In this document: in pieces, positions 54,276 through 64,000 of the stretch | How positions within the stretch are numbered: the first letter of the stretch is position 1 | Layout of the letters: each line of letters opens with the position of its first letter | Assembly: GCA_009912235.1 (NCBI GenBank) | Contig: WNDS01000005.1 | Location: 315,001 to 379,000, forward strand | Length of the DNA stretch: 64,000 nt | Reading direction: 5' to 3' | DNA from: Stenotrophomonas maltophilia | GTDB lineage: Bacteria > Pseudomonadota > Gammaproteobacteria > Xanthomonadales > Xanthomonadaceae | Translations under genes and position numbers: made by a program | The notes under the pieces: model-generated | What the model saw: only the letters and a program-made list of their open reading frames with translations | Told to the model about the DNA's origin: nothing | The model's database searches: none

Positions 54276-55178
54276 ATGTCCGCTGCATCCCCTCCGTCCA
54301 CGGCTGCTCCCCGGAGCGGCCTTGTCGTGCTGGCCCTGCTGCTGGTGTACGTGGTCTGGGGGTCCACCTACCTGGGCATCGCCAAGGCCCTGCACGGTGG
54401 CGCGCTGCCGCTGACGATGGTGTCCGGCAGCCGCTTCATCATCGCCGGCGGCCTGATGTACGCCGCGCTGCGGCTGTTCTGGAAGATGCCCCGCCCCAGC
54501 CTGCGGCAGTGGCGCAACCTGGTCATCATGGGCGTGACCATGCTGGTGCTGGGCAACGGCATGGTGGTGCTGGCCGAGCGCGAAGTGTCCTCCGGCCTGG
54601 CGGCCACCGCCGTGGCGTCGGTGCCGCTGTGGATGGCGCTGTTTTCCGCCTTCCGCGGCCAGCATGCCAGCCGTGGCGAATGGCTGGGCATTGCCATCGG
54701 TTTCCTTGGCGTGGTCTGGCTCAACGCCGGCAGCAGCCTTACCGGCACCCCGACCGGGATGGTGCTGCTGCTGATCGCGCCGATCGGCTGGGCGTTCGGT
54801 TCGGTCTGGGCCCGCGGCCTGGACCTGCCGGGTCCGTTCATGACCGCCGCCGGGCAGATGCTGTGCGGCGGCGTGCTGCTGGTGCTGATCGGCCTGCTGG
54901 CCGGCGAGCGCCCGACCACGCTGCCCGATACCGGTGGCCTGCTGGCCATGGCCTACCTGTGCGTGTTCGGTTCGATCATCGCCTTCACGTCGTACGTGTG
55001 GCTGCTGCACAATGTGCGCCCGGCGCTGGTGGGCAGCTATGCCTACGTGAACCCGGTGATCGCCGTGCTGCTGCGCGCACTGCTCAACGCTGAACGCTTC
55101 GGCTGGCGCGACATGCTGGCCATGGCGGTGATCCTGGCGGGCGTGCTGGTGCTGACCCTGGCCAGGACGCGCCGATGA
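54276..55178 (+). CDS. EamA/DMT transporter, YedA-like
   Basis: A 300-residue inner-membrane exporter with 10 helices in two EamA repeats: LLVYVVWGSTYLGIAKALHGG in helix 1, the second repeat starting near GMVLLLIAPIGWAFGSVWARG, and SYAYVNPVIAVLLRALLNAE (in part) near the end. Such proteins export amino acids or drugs. The start ATG 54276 gives the usual N terminus. It overlaps rarD by four bases. Confidence 0.92.
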   Translation: MSAASPPSTAAPRSGLVVLALLLVYVVWGSTYLGIAKALHGGALPLTMVSGSRFIIAGGLMYAALRLFWKMPRPSLRQWRNLVIMGVTMLVLGNGMVVLAEREVSSGLAATAVASVPLWMALFSAFRGQHASRGEWLGIAIGFLGVVWLNAGSSLTGTPTGMVLLLIAPIGWAFGSVWARGLDLPGPFMTAAGQMLCGGVLLVLIGLLAGERPTTLPDTGGLLAMAYLCVFGSIIAFTSYVWLLHNVRPALVGSYAYVNPVIAVLLRALLNAERFGWRDMLAMAVILAGVLVLTLARTRR

Positions 55179-56083
55179 ACAGCGTGCCGAGCGCCGAACA
55201 GGAACAGCGCCGCGGGCTGCTGGTGACGGCCTCCACCTTCGTGGTGTGGGGCCTGGTGCCGGTGTACTGGCACCTGCTCAACGAAGTGCCTTCGTTCCAG
55301 ATCATCGCCCACCGCATCATCTGGTCCACCGTGCTGGTGGTGGCGTGGCTGCTGGCGGCCGCGCGCCTGCAGTGGTGGAATAAGATCGCCGCGCAGCCGC
55401 GCGCGCTGCCGATCCTGGCGCTGTCCAGCCTGACCATCGCATTCAACTGGGGCCTGTACATCTGGGCGGTCAATGCCGGCCATGTGATCGAAACCAGCCT
55501 GGGCTACTTCATCAACCCGCTGGTGAACGTGCTGCTGGGCGTGCTGGTGCTGAAGGAGCGGCTGCGCGACCTGCAGTGGGTGGCGGTGGGCATCGCCGCC
55601 TGTGGCGTGGCCTGGCTGACCATCGACGCCGGCACGCCGCCGTGGATCGCGCTGGGCCTGGCCTGTTCGTTCGGGCTGTATGGGCTACTGCGCAAGCTGG
55701 TCTCGGTGGACCCGGTGGCCGGGCTGGGCGTGGAAAGCCTGTACCTGTTCCTGCCGGCGCTGGGTTTTGCGCTGTGGGCCGAGAGTGGCCACGGCAGCGG
55801 CTTCTTCGGTGGCTGGGGCTGGCGCAACGATGTGCTGCTGCTGCTCGGTGGCCTGGTCACCGCCGTGCCGCTGATCGGCTTTGCCTACGGCGTGAAGCGC
55901 ATTCCGCTGTCGCTGGTCGGCATCCTGCAGTACATCGCCCCCAGCCTGCAGCTGGTGCTGGGCGTGTACTTCTTCGACGAGGAGTTCGACCAGGGCAAGG
56001 CTATCGGGTTCGCCGCGATCTGGGGCGGGCTGCTGCTGTTCATCGGGGACAACCTGCGCGCGATGTGCGCGGCGAGGCGGTAA
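55175..56083 (+). CDS. rarD: EamA/DMT transporter RarD
   Basis: A 302-residue permease with the RarD features: GLLVTASTFVVWGLVPVYWHLL at the start, then IWSTVLVVAWLLA, AVNAGHVIETSLGYFINPLVNVLLG and LKERLRDLQWVAVGIAACGV. The substrate is not settled; the family is linked to chloramphenicol sensitivity. Its start overlaps the preceding exporter (ATGA), so the pair is one operon. Confidence 0.94.
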   Translation: MNSVPSAEQEQRRGLLVTASTFVVWGLVPVYWHLLNEVPSFQIIAHRIIWSTVLVVAWLLAAARLQWWNKIAAQPRALPILALSSLTIAFNWGLYIWAVNAGHVIETSLGYFINPLVNVLLGVLVLKERLRDLQWVAVGIAACGVAWLTIDAGTPPWIALGLACSFGLYGLLRKLVSVDPVAGLGVESLYLFLPALGFALWAESGHGSGFFGGWGWRNDVLLLLGGLVTAVPLIGFAYGVKRIPLSLVGILQYIAPSLQLVLGVYFFDEEFDQGKAIGFAAIWGGLLLFIGDNLRAMCAARR

Positions 56084-56089
56084 CCGCGA

Positions 56090-56128
56090 GGGGTCGGATC
56101 CCTCCGCAACGCGGAGGGCTCTGACCCC
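56090..56128. repeat. GGGGTC imperfect palindrome, copy 5 of 5
   Basis: GGGGTCGGATCCCTCCGC pairs with GCGGAGGGCTCTGACCCC, immediately after rarD. Confidence 0.8.
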
Positions 56129-56135
56129 GGTTCCC

Positions 56136-56169
56136 AAAAAAAGAACGGCGCCCCGAGGGGCGCCGTTCT
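56136..56169 (-). terminator. Rho-independent terminator of the TonB receptor gene
   Basis: On the minus strand AGAACGGCGCCCC-TC-GGGGCGCCGTTCT is a 13-bp stem with a 2-base loop, followed by TTTTTTT. The run of seven A is at 56136-56142 on the plus strand. Confidence 0.92.
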
Positions 56170-56222
56170 GCTTCCATCCCCGGCCAGGAGAGATATGGCC
56201 GGGGCAAGAATGCGGTGCAGGC

Positions 56223-59084
56223 TCAGAAGCGCTGCTGGTACTTCATGTACATGAAACGACCGATGTCGAAGCCACCGTAGTAGGTGAAGCTGCTGTTCGG
56301 CTGGCTGTACATCACCGGGCCCTGGTGGTTGAACACGTTGTTCACGCCCAGCGACACGGTGCCGTTCCACGGCAGGCTGTAACGTAGCTGCACGTCGTGG
56401 AAGGTGTTCGAACCGACCTTGCGGGTCGGCTGCGCGTCGGTGTACGCGGACACGAAGCCGGGCATGTTGCAGTCCGGGCCACCGGCCAGGTCGTACGAGC
56501 AGGCTTCCTTCATGCCCGAGTAGTAGCGGGCGGTCCAGCCGATGCCGAGGTCGCCGTACTGCCAGTCCAGGTTCATCGTCGAACGCACGCGGAAATCGCC
56601 CGCCCAGCCGGTCAGCTGCTGCACCGGGGTGGTCGCTGCGCTGTCGTTGCGCTGTTCCAGGTAGTCGGTGTAGGTGGTGTTCCAGACCACGCCCAGCTTG
56701 CCGAAACGGGTTTCCGGCAGGCGGTAGCGCAGGCTGATGTCATAGCCGGCGGTTTCGCGGAAGCCGGCGTTGACCAGCGAACGGTCCAGCGCGGTCACCT
56801 GGCCACGGGTGGCCGCAGCGGTGGAGCGGGTGAATCGGCCGCAGGCCGAATCCATACCCTGCACGTAGCACTGGTTGAGGATGTCGGCGGCCGACTCGCC
56901 GACGATGGCGTTGTGGATGCGGATCTTCCACCAGTCCAGGCTGACGTCCAGGCCCGGCACGACGTCGGGGCTGTACACCAGGCCGACGGTCCAGGTCTTG
57001 GCGGTTTCCGGCTTCAGGTTGGCATTGGAGCCGGAGTTGAAGTCGGTGATGGCCTGCTGGCCCGGGCGCTGTGCTTCATTGCCGTCCGGGCTGCCGGTCT
57101 GCTGGCGGAAATTGGCCGGCGCGCTGCCCTTGCAGCGGGCGGCCACGGCCGGGCTGTTGGCGGCGATGCCGAACAGCGTGTCACACGGGCCGGTTAAGGA
57201 ATCGCGGCTGGTCACCGCGCCGCCGTAGAGGTTGTCCACGGTCGGTGCACGGAAGCCGGTGCCGTAGGTGGCGCGCACTAGCAGGCTGTCGATCGGCTTC
57301 CACTTCACGCCGAACTTGCTGTTGGTGGTGGAACCGAAGTTGCTGTAGTCCGAGTAGCGGCCGGCAACATCCAGCGACAGTTCGCGTGCGAACGGCAGGT
57401 CGGCCAGCACCGGCACCTGCAGTTCCAGTTAGGCTTCGTTCAACGAATAGCGGCCGTTGGTGGGCTGGCCGCTGGTGCCGGCAATCTGGCCCTTCTGCAC
57501 CATCATGTCAGGGGTGTAGCTGGCTTCTTCGCTGCGGTGTTCGAAGCCCAGCGCGCCCATGATGTCGCCGGCCGGCAGGGTGAACAGCGAACCGGAGATG
57601 TTGCCGCTGGCCACCTTGGTGGTGGTCTGGCTCTTGTCCATGTAACGGGTGAACAGGAAGTCCTGCACCTCCTTGCTGCCCAGCGAACCGGGGCCGGTGT
57701 AGCCCATCGGTGCTGCCGGGTTCCACGGCACGCAGCCGGCAATCACGTTGTCGCGGGTACCGCAGCGGGCCACGCCGTTGGCGTCCATGAACGACGGGCC
57801 GACGGCCAGGTTCACGTTCGGCTGGTACATGCTGCCGGTGCTGATGCGCTCGCCTTCGCTACGGTTGTAGGCGTAGTTGACGTTCCAGTCCCAGTAGCGT
57901 GCGCCGGTTTCGAAGCTGCCTTCCAGGCCGACGCTGGCGCGCTTGGTTTCCAGGTTGTTCTCGGTACCGCGCGGCAGTTCCTTGGTGCGGCGCGAGAACA
58001 GCACGTCCTGGTTCCACAGGTTGAACATGCTGTCCTTGGACAGCGCGGCACGGGTGCCGTTGGCGGCCTGCGTGCTGGACACCGAGTACGGGTAGCCGGC
58101 CAGGTGCTTGGTCGATTCGCGCTTGCTGTACAGCGCGTCGGCCACGATGCGCACGTTGTCGGTGAGCGAGAAGCCGCCGTTGGCGAACACCGAGGTGCCC
58201 TCCAGGCTGGTCAGCAGGCTCATGTTGGTCTTGGTGTTGGCACCATCGGCGCGGTTGGGCGCGTGGAAGTTGCCCACGGCACGCGGGTCGCCGCCCGGGC
58301 CGACGGTCAGGCCCTTGCCGCCGACGGTGACCGTGCCCCACTGCGTGTTGGTGTTCAGCGCCTTGATGTCATCGGCGTGGCGCGGGCCACCCGGGTAGCG
58401 GCTGAACTCGCGCTCGCTGCCGAGCACTTCGTCTTCCTTGGTGCGCTCGGCACCGACGCTGATCCAGCCGCGCTCGAAGGTCTTTCCGAAGGTCGCGTTG
58501 TAGGAACGCTTCTGGCCGTCGCCTTCACCGTACTGGCCGACGTAGACGCTGGCTTCGCCACCGTCGAAATTCTTGCGGGTGATGATGTTGACCACACCGG
58601 CGATGGCGTCGGAGCCGTACAGCGCCGAGGCGCCATCGGTCAGTACTTCCACGCGCTCGACGATGGCCGAGGGAATGGTGGCCAGGTCGGCGTAGCCGCC
58701 GGCGCTGATGCCCATGCGGCGGCCGTCGATCAGCACCAGGGTGCGTTCCGGGCCGAAATTGCGCAGGCTGACATTCATGCCGCCGAAGTCACGCGAGGAG
58801 GTCAGCGACGAGGCGCGGCTCATGCTCGGCGAGCCGGCAGCGGTCACGTCCTGCAGGATGTCGGCAACGTTGACGTAGCCCTTCTTCTCGATCTCGGCGC
58901 GGTTCAGCGCGACGACCGGCTGTGCCGATTCGACACTGGCCTGGCGGATGCGCGAGCCGGTGATTTCGATGCGATCGAGGTTGGTGGTGTTGTCGCCGGC
59001 CTCCTGTGCGAAGGCAGGCGCGGTGGAGGTGGCGGCCAGCGCGATGACGATCGCGTTGCGCAGTGGGGTGGTTTTCAAGGACAT
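56223..59084 (-). pseudogene. TonB-dependent outer-membrane receptor, interrupted by in-frame TAA
   Basis: A 953-codon receptor with a signal peptide (AATSTAPAFA) and a plug domain with DRIEITGSRIRQASVESAQP (part), LIDGRRMG, VEVLTDGASALYGSDAIAGV and NIITRKNF. A beta-barrel ends in GRFMYMKYQQRF, with the terminal Phe needed for assembly. A TAA at 57431-57429 interrupts after YSLNEA; the sequence continues as LELQVPVLADLPFARELS, and Tyr (TAC) is expected. The imported ligand is unknown. The ATG at 59084 gives the standard signal sequence. Confidence 0.9.
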
Positions 59085-59437
59085 CCGTGGATCTCGTGTT
59101 GCGAAAACGAACAATCGCCCGTACTTGGGCGCGATACTGCAAACCAACGTGGGGGGGCGCGATTCTAGAGTGTTTTCATCTGCAACTGACCGCTGCAGGA
59201 TGCGCGGAAGGCCTTGAAAATGAATGCCAACCAACAATCCACAGTGCTGCGCAGGTTCCCCGCATTGAATGCCGAGGTCCGGTTAGCGGCCGTGCGCGCA
59301 CTTTCTGTAGGGCATTGCAGCAATGCGTTGGCCGTGGCCTGCAGCGCAGCTGCGAAGGCGTGAACCGCGCGCATGAAAAAAGGGACGAAGCCGAAGCTTC
59401 GTCCCCTGCAGGCTGCGCGTTGCGTGCTGGGTAATGC
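59085..59437. other. Intergenic region between the TonB receptor and ABC operon
   Basis: 353 bases without a supported gene. It holds the receptor promoter next to 59085, a nine-base C/G-biased patch near 59150, and the ABC operon terminator at 59376-59405. Confidence 0.5.
59376..59405 (-). terminator. Rho-independent terminator of the ABC export operon
   Basis: On the minus strand GGGACGAAG-CTTCGG-CTTCGTCCC is a 9-bp perfect stem followed by TTTTTT (A run at 59376-59381), 33 bases past the last permease stop. Confidence 0.92.
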
Positions 59438-60757
59438 TCAGGTTTCGCGCAGCGCCGTGGTGATCGGCAACCGCGCCGCGCGCAGTGCCGGGAACAGGCC
59501 ACCGACCAGGCCGATGCCCAGCGCCCACTTCAGGCCACTCCACAGCAGTTCCGGCGATACATGGAACTTGAACACCACCGCGCTGAAGTTGCTGCCGATG
59601 GTGGACACGCTGTAGCCGTTGAACAGCAGCCAGGCAATGCCGCAGCCGAGCAGGCCGCCCAGCAGCGCCAGCAGCATGGTTTCCAGCATCACCGCCGTCA
59701 CCACCGGCAGGCCGCGGAAGCCGATGGCACGCATGGTGGCGATCTCGCGCGCTCGCGCGGCCACCGCCGCATACATGGTGTTGAGCGCGCCGAACACCGC
59801 ACCGACGGCCATGATGGTGCCGATGACCTTGCCGAGGATGTCGATCAGCCGGGTCAGCCCGCCGCCCTGCTTGCCGTAGTAGACGCGCGTGGTTTCCACG
59901 TCCAGCTTCAGCCGCGGGTCGGCGGCCACGGCGGCCTTGAACTGCTCGAAGCCGGCCTTGCCCTCGGTGCGTGCGGTGATCGACTGCCAGGCACTGCGCT
60001 GGTAGGTGGCAGCCAGGGTATCGGCGTCGGTCCACAGTTCCGAATCGTGCGCGTCGCCGGAGGCGAACACGCCCACCACGGTCCAGCGCTGGTTGCCCAG
60101 GGTCAGCGTGCTACCCACATCCAGGCTGCGGAACTGGCCCTTGGCGCCCTGGCCGACCACGATCTCGCGCAGGCCGGTACCGAACGTCCGGCCTTCGACG
60201 ATGCGGACCTTGTCATGCACCGCCCATGCCTGCGGGCCGACGCCGCAGAACTGCGCGTTGACGTCGATGCCATCGGCCTTGGACACCAGGTTCACCACCT
60301 GCGACAGCTCCGGGGACAGCAGCGGCCGGCCCTGTGCGTCGCGGCTCACGCCGGGCAGGGTGGACAGCAGCGGTACCTGGTCGCGGGTGATCACCGAATT
60401 GGTTTCGGCCTGCGAGCCGCCGCGCAGCACGATGGCGGTGGTGTCATCGCCGGTATTGTTGAGCGTGGCCTTGAAGCCTTCGCCCATGGCCAGCATCGCC
60501 ACCAGCACGCCCACCACGCCGGCGATGCCGACCACGATGACCGACGAGGCGCCCCAGCGCTGGGGCAGGCTGGCCACGCCGATGCGGGCGGCGGCCAGGG
60601 CCAGGCGCCCCCCGCGGCTGAGTACCAGCCACAGGGCGACCACCACCGCCACGGCGAGCACGCCGAACCATGGCAGCCCAATCCACACCACCAGGCCCAC
60701 CGCCAGCAGCAGCACGCTCAGTGCATTGCTCAACCACGTTTTCACTTTGTTGTTCAT
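59438..60757 (-). CDS. ABC transporter permease, FtsX/MacB type (second)
   Basis: A 439-residue permease. Two N-terminal helices (residues 8-48) precede a MacB-like periplasmic domain (90-290), then three helices: LIDILGKVIGTIMAVGAVFGALN, PVVTAVMLETMLLALLGGLLG and WALGIGLVGGLFPALRAAR. The extra N-terminal pair of helices sets it apart from the other permease. It is the last gene of an operon with a membrane fusion protein, an ATPase and the other permease. Confidence 0.9.
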   Translation of the reverse strand: MNNKVKTWLSNALSVLLLAVGLVVWIGLPWFGVLAVAVVVALWLVLSRGGRLALAAARIGVASLPQRWGASSVIVVGIAGVVGVLVAMLAMGEGFKATLNNTGDDTTAIVLRGGSQAETNSVITRDQVPLLSTLPGVSRDAQGRPLLSPELSQVVNLVSKADGIDVNAQFCGVGPQAWAVHDKVRIVEGRTFGTGLREIVVGQGAKGQFRSLDVGSTLTLGNQRWTVVGVFASGDAHDSELWTDADTLAATYQRSAWQSITARTEGKAGFEQFKAAVAADPRLKLDVETTRVYYGKQGGGLTRLIDILGKVIGTIMAVGAVFGALNTMYAAVAARAREIATMRAIGFRGLPVVTAVMLETMLLALLGGLLGCGIAWLLFNGYSVSTIGSNFSAVVFKFHVSPELLWSGLKWALGIGLVGGLFPALRAARLPITTALRET

Positions 60758-60769
60758 GGGAAGGTCTCC

Positions 60770-61927
60770 TCAGCGGCCGGCCAGTGCATCGACAATCTTC
60801 AGGCGCTTGGCCCGCAGCGCGGGCAGCAGCCCCACCACGATGCCGATCACCACCACCAGCGCCGCACCCACCAGCCAGGTGGCGGTGGGCACGTGCGGCG
60901 GCAGCAGGCCGCGTGCCTTCGATGCCACCACCGGCAGCACCAGCGCGGCCAGGCCCAGGCCCAGCCCACCGCCCAGGCCGATCAGCAGCAGCGATTCCAC
61001 CATCACCAGCGCCAGCACCGTGCCGTCCTTGAAGCCCAGCGTCTTCAGTGTGGCCAGTTCCGGAATGCGCTCGCGCACCGCCTGCGTCATGGTGTTGCCG
61101 GTCAACAGCAGCAGGGTGAAGAACACCGCCGCCATGATCGAGGTGACGATCATGCCGATGTCCGCGAACTGCTTCAGGAACGCCTGCTGGAACGCCGATT
61201 CGGTCTGGCTCTTGGTTTCGTGGTCCGAATTGGCCGAGATCGCATCGATGGCCTGGGCCACGCGCGAGGCATGGTCCGGGTTGTCCAGGGTGATGGTGTA
61301 CCAGCTCACCTTGTTCTTGATGTAGTCGTTGGATTCGTCGAAGTACTTCCAGTTCATCAGCAGCTGGCGTTCCTCGTTGGACGCCACGGTGCGGTCCTTG
61401 GAGCGGAAGATGCCCTTCAGTTCCAGCGGCCAGTCGTTGCTGCCACCGCGCGGGAAGATGGTGGCCTGCAGCGGAATGGTGTCGCCGATCTTCCAGCCGA
61501 ATTCCTTGGCCAGCGTTTCACCCACGATGGCGCCGGTGCGGGTCTGCTGCCAGTCCTTCAGCTGCGCCGGGTCGATCTGCAGTTCGCGGTAGACGTCGAA
61601 GTAGTTCGGGGGCACCGAGAAGTTCGGGAAGAAGTTCTTCGGGTCCTGGTAGATGCCGCCGAACCACATGCCGTAGGTCACATCGCGCACGCCATCGACC
61701 TGGCGGATCTGGTCTTCTAGGCGGATCGGCAGGGTCTGGGTGATCGACAGGCGCGAGGCCACCACCAGCCGGTTGGCCCCTTCCACGCTGCCGCCGGAAT
61801 TGAACGCCACGCGCACCGAATCGAGCATGCCGAACAGCAGGAAGGCGGCCACCACCGACAGCAGGGTCAGCAGGGTCCGGGTGCGGCTGCGGAACAGCTG
61901 CGCCCAGACCAGGGAAAAGTATTTCAT
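60770..61927 (-). CDS. ABC transporter permease, FtsX/MacB type (first)
   Basis: A 385-residue permease with one N-terminal helix (TLLTLLSVVAAFLLFGML), a periplasmic domain (residues 45-240), and three C-terminal helices ending KRLKIVDALAGR. It is 12 bases upstream of the second permease gene. The two may form a heterodimer on one ATPase. Confidence 0.9.
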   Translation of the reverse strand: MKYFSLVWAQLFRSRTRTLLTLLSVVAAFLLFGMLDSVRVAFNSGGSVEGANRLVVASRLSITQTLPIRLEDQIRQVDGVRDVTYGMWFGGIYQDPKNFFPNFSVPPNYFDVYRELQIDPAQLKDWQQTRTGAIVGETLAKEFGWKIGDTIPLQATIFPRGGSNDWPLELKGIFRSKDRTVASNEERQLLMNWKYFDESNDYIKNKVSWYTITLDNPDHASRVAQAIDAISANSDHETKSQTESAFQQAFLKQFADIGMIVTSIMAAVFFTLLLLTGNTMTQAVRERIPELATLKTLGFKDGTVLALVMVESLLLIGLGGGLGLGLAALVLPVVASKARGLLPPHVPTATWLVGAALVVVIGIVVGLLPALRAKRLKIVDALAGR

Positions 61928-61941
61928 CGCCGTGGCCTCCG

Positions 61942-62631
<690 letters not shown>

Positions 62632-62745
62632 CGTGCTTCTCCACGGAAGGCGGGTACGGGAATGCGCGCCGGGCGGTGCCCGGGCGGAACGCAGGACGGT
62701 GTTGCCGATGCTGCCGGCCGGCCGCGCGTGGGGCGCGGGGCGGTC

Positions 62746-63975
62746 TTACTGCGCTTTCTGCTTGACCTTGCCGCCGTCGTGCAGTGCCTCGGGCGGGTTG
62801 AGCACCACCTGTTCGCCGGCGCGCAGGCCGCTGCCGACCTGGCGGTCCTTCCCCATCGCCTGGCCCGGCTGCACGCTGCGCTGCTGCACGCGCTGGTCAT
62901 CGCCCACCACGAAGGCCACGCTGCCGCCGTCGCGCTGCACCAGTGCCGCGGCTGGTACGCGCACGCCCTGCGGCGCATTGGCCGCCTGCGGCCTGGCGGT
63001 TTCCAGGAAGCTCACCCGTACGCCCATTTCCGGCACGATGCGCGGGTCCTTTGTCTTCAGCGCCACGCGCACCTTCACCGTGGCCTTGCCGCGGTCGGCG
63101 GTGGGAATGATGGCGATCACCTCGGCCGGAATCTTCCATTCCGGGTAGGCGTTGAGCACCGCTTCGACCGGCATCTTCGGCTGCACGCGGCCGATGTAGG
63201 CCTCACCCACTTCGACTTCGATCTCCAGCGATTCCATGTCCACGATGGTGCCGATGCCGGTGCGGGTGAAGCCACCGCCGGCCGACAGCGGCGAGACGAT
63301 TTCACCGGGCTGGGCCGCCTTGGCGGTCACCACGCCGGAAAACGGCGCGCGCACGATGTTGTTGTCCACGCCCAGGTCGGCGATGGCCAGCTGGTCATGC
63401 GCCACCTTCACGTTGCGCCGCGCGGTGTCCAGCTGCGCACGCAGGCTGTCACGCTGGGCCACGGCCTGGTCGTACTGCGAGCGCGAGACCAGCTGCTGCC
63501 CGACCAGTGTCTGCAGGCGTGCGGCTTCGGCGGTGCTCTGCCGCTGCTGGGCCTCCAGCCCGGCCACCTGGCTGCGTGCGGACTGCAGCTGCGAGACATA
63601 CAGGCTGCGCTGCGCATCGGCATCGATCGGGTCCAGCGTGGCCATGATCTGGCCCTGTTCCACCCGCATGCCTTCTTCGATCATCACTTCGCGCACCTTG
63701 CCGGTGATCTTGGCCGACACCGTGGCCATGCGCCGGGCCACCACGTAGCCGCTGGCATCGAGCACCGAACTGCTGGCACTGCCCTGCTGGATGGCCACCA
63801 CCGGTGCGGTTTCCACCTCCAGCGCGGTATCGCGGCCGAACAGCAGCCACGCGGCCACTGCCAGCACCAGCACCACGGCAATCCACAGGCCCGTGCGGCC
63901 CCCGCCCGAAGACGGCGGCAGCGGAGTCTTGCGGTCGATGCGGAGTTCCTTCAGCAGCTCAGCAGAAGTGTTCAT
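62746..63975 (-). CDS. Membrane fusion protein, HlyD/MacA family
   Basis: A 409-residue periplasmic adaptor: N-terminal helix (LWIAVVLVLAVAAWLLFG, residues 30-48), barrel-sandwich domain, coiled coil (residues 120-200, QLQSARSQVAGLEAQQRQ), and a beta-barrel ending in VLNPPEALHDGGKVKQKA. Adaptors of this kind link an inner-membrane ABC pump to an outer-membrane channel. The channel gene is not in the window. The start at 63975 is only 25 bases from the end. Confidence 0.93.
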   Translation of the reverse strand: MNTSAELLKELRIDRKTPLPPSSGGGRTGLWIAVVLVLAVAAWLLFGRDTALEVETAPVVAIQQGSASSSVLDASGYVVARRMATVSAKITGKVREVMIEEGMRVEQGQIMATLDPIDADAQRSLYVSQLQSARSQVAGLEAQQRQSTAEAARLQTLVGQQLVSRSQYDQAVAQRDSLRAQLDTARRNVKVAHDQLAIADLGVDNNIVRAPFSGVVTAKAAQPGEIVSPLSAGGGFTRTGIGTIVDMESLEIEVEVGEAYIGRVQPKMPVEAVLNAYPEWKIPAEVIAIIPTADRGKATVKVRVALKTKDPRIVPEMGVRVSFLETARPQAANAPQGVRVPAAALVQRDGGSVAFVVGDDQRVQQRSVQPGQAMGKDRQVGSGLRAGEQVVLNPPEALHDGGKVKQKAQ

Positions 63976-64000
63976 TGCGTTCCATCACGTCGTAGCGGGC

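Noticed and set aside
56223..57416. A separate gene for the C-terminal half of the TonB receptor
   Set aside because: It has no signal peptide, no ribosome-binding site and continues the barrel of the upstream part in the same frame.

Overview
The window is a 64 kb piece of high-GC chromosome from a gamma-proteobacterium of the family Xanthomonadaceae, most likely Stenotrophomonas. The reasons are the gene content (PhoPQ with a PepSY-type neighbour, MHS transporter, TonB receptor, arginase, NadV/NadM-Nudix salvage) and many short intergenic palindromes that begin with GTAG, which look like the SMAG family described in S. maltophilia. There is no prophage, insertion sequence, CRISPR array or ribosomal RNA. 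The only tRNA is tRNA-Thr(TGT).

Layout. 1-1.2 kb: end of nrdA and nrdB (ribonucleotide reductase). 1.3-6 kb: thioesterase, sirtuin, old yellow enzyme, a LysR/DUF2798 divergent pair, purU. 6-10.5 kb, minus strand: pncA, queH, a cobalamin riboswitch lying upstream of queH, then nadV and nadM-Nudix. This block holds two nicotinamide salvage routes and a B12-independent queuosine enzyme under an apparent B12 switch. 10.8-15.3 kb: FAD-linked oxidase, patatin phospholipase, DUF1028 protein. 15.6-22.7 kb: an XRE/ScfR-type regulator divergent from a valine/isobutyrate degradation operon (mmsA, acyl-CoA dehydrogenase, enoyl-CoA hydratase, 3-hydroxyisobutyryl-CoA hydrolase, mmsB) whose genes overlap by ATGA and end in a strong terminator.

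22.8-30.8 kb: ohr, a cation-diffusion-facilitator gene, Sel1-like and Gly-rich secreted proteins, a SulP transporter, a DUF885 lipoprotein and dusA. 31-33.6 kb: PepSY-like protein, phoP, phoQ. 33.8-37.6 kb: mtfA, a small secreted protein, birA-coaX-SPOR protein, tRNA-Thr. 37.7-44.8 kb: an orphan HigA-like antitoxin with its operator, serine hydrolase, MFS exporter, a small unknown gene with a hairpin-rich upstream region, and an alkylsulfatase-type metallo-hydrolase divergent from a LysR gene. 44.9-52.3 kb: arginase, two entericidins, CsbD, trpS, metallo-hydrolase, M28 peptidase. 52.3-64 kb: a KgtP-like symporter and coupled membrane protein, yedA-rarD exporters, a TonB receptor and a four-gene MacAB-like ABC export operon.

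Eight otherwise well-conserved genes carry one disruption each: six in-frame stops (mmsA, Sel1-like, DUF885, small membrane protein, KgtP-like, TonB receptor) and two one-base frameshifts (CDF, SulP). All three stop codons occur, and intact genes also end in TAG, so recoding is unlikely. Sequencing error or recent decay is more probable, and such genes are listed at full extent as interrupted. The most interesting biology is the riboswitch-queH pairing. Next are a roughly 250-bp composite repeat present twice, the structured region at 42.1-42.3 kb, and a C9 tract at the start of the sulfatase gene.
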